This document shows, one piece after another, positions 60,419 through 64,000 of a stretch of DNA of 64,000 nt (positions are counted from its first letter, which is position 1; every line of letters starts with the position of its first letter). This stretch comes from Asparagopsis taxiformis (lineage: Eukaryota > Rhodophyta > Florideophyceae > Bonnemaisoniales > Bonnemaisoniaceae), in NCBI GenBank assembly GCA_030407315.1, contig JALQPE010001972.1, positions 36,106 to 100,105 on the forward strand, written 5' to 3'. The notes under the pieces are model-generated. The model had not been told where the DNA came from. It was given only the letters and a program-made list of their open reading frames with translations, and ran no database searches. The position numbers were made by a program, and so were the translations under genes.

Positions 60419-60965
60419 TGAAAATGATCAACATTTGCTGAGTGAGTGTCACGGCTGCTTCTGTCTAGTCAACGCGTTCATTGTTTGTGGTGCAGTATCA
60501 TATGGTACAAACTGCACGCTGTTGTGGCACTGGGAAGAAGACTGGTGCGAAGGAAAGTGGAATAAACGATACGGTCCTCAAACAAGGATTAATAGACTAG
60601 TTACGATGTTCAATAATATTAATTAGCGCTACAAGTCTAAAGCGGGCAGTCGGATCGGATGTGGAAATAGCTGAGGAGTGGACGTATCTCCGCATGAGCC
60701 GTGGGTAGAACGTACTGCGCAGCGTGGTATACCACACATGGATCACGCACTCGCAAGTGTTCAGTGCACAACCTGACAAATGCAAGTGTTGCCACAACGA
60801 AATCAACACACATATCAGTCATATGTCGCAACTAACGTACATCTTCAGACATGGTTGCTCCAAATAGTCCAAGCGCGTTGCATACATACTATTGGCACAT
60901 GCCACACGTTCCCGACGCGACGCAAAGACGGTAAGATAAACTTATTCAATGCACGCCAGGATCCG
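60419..60965. other. No gene recognised
   Basis: Short frames on both strands without features; nothing supported. Confidence 0.35.
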
Positions 60966-61652
60966 TTAGCAACTGCACCCGAACACTACCGCACTCTCCG
61001 TCCGTCGCCACAACGCCGAGAGGCAAACTTTGATGCCGTATCGCACGCACACGCGCGTTTCGACACATCGGGAATGCTCAGCCAGAGTAAAGCGACTGCC
61101 CCTACAGTTGGAGTTTGTGACGATTCGACGCTCTACAGGGGTGGTGGGATGATCACGAAGCATTACAAGCACAGAGTTACGGCAATTATCATAGCACAAC
61201 CAGTACTGGACTGGCGCCGCCGGGGCGGCAGCGACCGAGAAAAGGTAGACAGTTCCCCTCATCGTTAACACGGATTGAGTAGTGAATGGGGGCATCTCAG
61301 TGGGCCAATTCAAAGTCGCCAAATATTTCACACTATTTGCAGTTTCTATACTTTCCCACTTGTTTCCGCCAAAACTTTCAAACGCTTTCACAAGTAATTC
61401 AATTCGACTGAAATCGATCGCACTGTCCATCAGAGTAACAAGTTTACAGATTTCAGTATTTCATTTTACACATTTCTGGAATGAGCTCTGACACGTATGC
61501 AACGTTGCTGGAAAAGTATCATACGGTGTGACTATTGTTTCTGAAATCCGACAAAATAGCGAAATCCATTCAGTATTCCCACTGCGTTTCCCTCCTTCAG
61601 CTAGCAATAATCCGACCAAGTATCGATACTGACAACTAGAAGACGAGCGCAT
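60966..61652 (-). pseudogene. Unknown coding-like sequence with one in-frame stop
   Basis: Two minus-strand segments share one frame, separated by a TGA at 61461: 61461-61652 (LVGLLLAEGGKRSGNTEW) and 60966-61430 (FSRIELLVKAFESFGGNKWE). Amino-acid use looks protein-like up to ~61,280, after which it reads as noise. It could be the end of a gene with an intron, or a decayed copy. No family recognised. Confidence 0.25.
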
Positions 61653-63716
61653 TTTCCGAGTGCGATGTTCTATTGCGCGTTCTCAGTGGCTCCACACGAC
61701 GATGAGGCCGGCTGCTGCAACGGACCATTGCGCACTCTACCCTCCCCTACAACGTTACATACACTACCTCCAATCTATGTATCACATACTTCCGTACGCT
61801 TTCCATGACCTGCGCCCACAACCAATGGTTTCTGTGCAATAATAAAGGAAGCTGAAGAGTGCATGAATGGGTCGGCACTTGCACCGGTTCCCAGCCGCAT
61901 CCTGCCCCCCACAATCGCATTCCCAATCGTGTCTACAAACGTGTTCTGTTCCTCCTTCATTCTGCGCTCTTCCCATCCTGCACTTCGCTCTGTTGTTTTC
62001 TGGTCTAGTCACATTGCTACCCATTCCCACGTCTTGTACCAGATCAGCCACACGCACTCACACGCTGTTTCTGCTCTCTCCAGCTGTCGGTCCTGCGCCA
62101 CACCTACTCTTGCAGATAATACCACAAACGCCGCTCTCGATATCTCAATATACAATCTCCGGATACACAGACTTGTCGCATTCCCATTGGCACACGCCAC
62201 AGCGCCCGAGCCCCACCAACTTGCAACGCGCCAGCAATGCGCACAACTCATCCAGTTTCTCTACCACTTGATGCACTCGCTCGATTCAATTCCCGACCTC
62301 CCACATATTTTCCCGACAGCTGTCCAAACACCGTTCGCCATCGGACGACTCGCGACCAACTCGACCCGCTCATCGATACTCGCAGGCTGCGAACCACCAA
62401 AGCATCGAGTCACAGTCGCACCCGCAATGGCGCACCCGACGCCTGCATCAACATCCCGCCGTCGCCATGCAGTGGGGCGTACTGATTGCCACATGATCGA
62501 CTGTCCATCACTGCGGAAATTCCATCGCCAAATACCGACCGTTTCCATTGTGTGCCGGCCATATTGCGCGTAGCTGTGTCTCAGCTTGTATCAGGCGCAA
62601 TTTGAAACAGACAGACCCATGATGCGAGAAGGCACGTCTGAACGGGTCGTCGCGACTGCCGTTTGGGGGCATCCGATCGGAGCGATGTGGCGGCATACAA
62701 CTGCACTGCGTGATGTCTACGGGCTGGTTGTTTGTTTTCCATGTCGGTACAGCAAGCGCAACGATCGTGATCATGTGCAAGAGGGGGCAAATGTGATCGA
62801 GTTGGGTGGTTGCAGTGTTGTGTCTGAACATGTCTACTGTCGAGATATGCGACTCATGGATTACCGATGGGCATGGGTGGCGTTGATGAAATGGAGCGGG
62901 GTACGGGTGGCTGACAATGGGGCACATGACGTTCCATCATGGCGAGTGGTGTCGATTTTTCGCTTGCACTCGCGTAGAATACTGCGGAATTTTTTCTCTG
63001 ACATCGATGAGCCCTGGACACTGGGCGCGAATGCCTTTGATAAGTTGCAACTGTCTTGCAACTGCATCTGTTCGCTCAGACACGCGACCATATTTGATGA
63101 CATCTGTTTCACGAACAAATCGCACATCAACGGAATCGCATCTCACCCATTTCATACGTTTGTCAATAAACATGACTACAACTTTACCAACAACACGATC
63201 ATATGCGCTATACCCTTTCTAGGAATGCCTCTGCGGCCGAGAAAATAGTCAGCCCGTGTGACATCCCTTGTTGCCGGTGCATTCTTGTCACCTGAAATTC
63301 TCGAATGATGGGTCTTCATCACTGTTCATCTTCCCCATCTACGATTTCTCATCGTTGCCTGATGCCATCGACAAATTTCAGATGCCCGCCTTCTCCGCAC
63401 CGCTATCTCCAGTCACTGCGGTTTTCCCAATACCCTTTGCATTGCCCAGTGACTGCAGCGTCCTCAACACATCCCTTACCCCTTACCCCGTGCCCCGTCA
63501 TCGTCACTCCGCCGTTCGCCCCAAAAGTCCTTCCGCCTGCGATATTGACACCAGCGAGCACAATCACAGACTGCAATCTAAGATTTTCACCGATGGGCAC
63601 TTCCGTTTGAGCAGATAGCGTGCGGTTCGAAAGCTCGAGGGATGGGAGGTGAAAATGAATGTGCTTGGTTACGAGGAAATGCACGCTGCAGTAGAGTTGA
63701 TATCGTTCAACGCACA
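61653..63716. other. Unresolved region with scattered coding-like frames
   Basis: On the minus strand several short segments look protein-like (VEKLDELCALLARCKLVG near 62,200; ANGVWTAVGKICGRSGIE near 62,300; ENLRLQSVIVLAGVNIAGG near 63,530), in different frames. A 220-codon plus-strand frame at 62586-63248 competes. A multi-exon minus-strand gene is possible, but I could not assemble it and claim no product. Confidence 0.25.
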
Positions 63717-64000
63717 TTATTGAGATTCTGATGGAGCCAACAGTGGTGCATTCATCGTTGTGTAATTGATGGTGAAATAGTCGTGGATGGAATGGCGGGA
63801 GCACGTTTTCAGTGCACCGACACAACGCCACCACTCCTCCGCTTTGCTATACGCACTGTCTATCGTCCTCGACAAACGCTCGACTGTCGTCAATCGCGCT
63901 GGAAGTAGACCTGTGCATGGTCCGATAAGCCTCTGGTCCGGACTGGTCCATTTGTCTTGGTCCCATGCATCCCACGTAATCTGACTGCGGGAGAGGTCCG
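63717..64000 (-). CDS. C-terminal part of an unknown protein (5' end outside window)
   Basis: A minus-strand frame enters from the right edge and stays open for 93 codons to a TAA at 63717-63719. Its content looks like real protein: ITWDAWDQDKWTSPDQRL, RLSRTIDSAYSKAEEWWRCV, SIHDYFTINYTTMNAPLL. No family is recognised. A competing minus-strand frame at 63403-63834 overlaps its end and could be a further exon. Confidence 0.4.
   Translation of the reverse strand, partial: DLSRSQITWDAWDQDKWTSPDQRLIGPCTGLLPARLTTVERLSRTIDSAYSKAEEWWRCVGALKTCSRHSIHDYFTINYTTMNAPLLAPSESQ

Noticed and set aside
62586..63248. 220-codon plus-strand frame
   Set aside because: No recognisable domain, and protein-like segments occur on the opposite strand over the same interval.

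Overview
The window is eukaryotic genomic DNA. The evidence is a spliced gene with a GT-AG intron, LTR retrotransposons of two families, a piggyBac-type DNA transposon, a CACTA-like pair of transposon ends, SET and Tudor-like chromatin domains, NB-ARC/WD40 and Sel1-repeat proteins, and long intergenic stretches full of palindromic repeats. Genes are mostly intronless. Base composition is patchy, with a sharply GC-rich block at about 13.67-22.0 kb inside more AT-rich DNA. I cannot name the organism. An intron-poor, transposon-rich protist or alga fits better than an animal or land plant, but this is inference.

Region 1-13 kb is a cluster of nuclear or chromatin-type genes, separated by five copies of a ~120-bp near-perfect palindrome. 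From left to right: a minus-strand gene running off the left edge with a ParB-like domain and a Cys/His cluster; a minus-strand gene with an adenine-type DNA methyltransferase (DPPY motif, permuted order) fused to a SET domain, split by a two-base shift in a GT run; a plus-strand two-exon coiled-coil gene; and a minus-strand gene with two Tudor/Agenet-like segments. Each shows a basic nuclear-localisation-like patch. This is the most interesting part of the window and may be an uncharacterised DNA-modification/histone-modification element or island.

Region 13.67-22.0 kb is GC-rich. It holds an unknown minus-strand ORF and a Ty3/gypsy chromovirus (gag, zinc knuckle in another frame, pol with C-terminal chromodomain) for which I find no 3' LTR. 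Region 22.1-25.1 kb holds a decayed NB-ARC/WD40 gene (minus) head to head with a Sel1 fragment (plus). Region 25.97-31.68 kb is an intact LTR retrotransposon on the minus strand, with two LTRs that look identical and a 4-bp target duplication, next to a broken trypsin-like protease. Region 31.7-34.4 kb is a gene graveyard: trypsin-like, unknown, Sel1 and ABC-transporter remnants.

Region 35.0-50.24 kb is bounded by matching inverted ends that start CACTA and carry the same subterminal ACAGT-type repeats. It may be one large CACTA (EnSpm-like) element without a visible transposase. It contains minisatellites, palindrome arrays, a charged pseudogene, an NB-ARC remnant, a Sel1-repeat gene and a DUF202-type membrane protein gene. 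Region 51.75-54.59 kb is a piggyBac-type transposon with four palindromic subterminal sites. Region 55.4-59.15 kb is an intact 1247-residue NB-ARC/WD40 (STAND) gene with a possible N-myristoylation signal. The right end has only weak or partial genes, one of which runs off the window.
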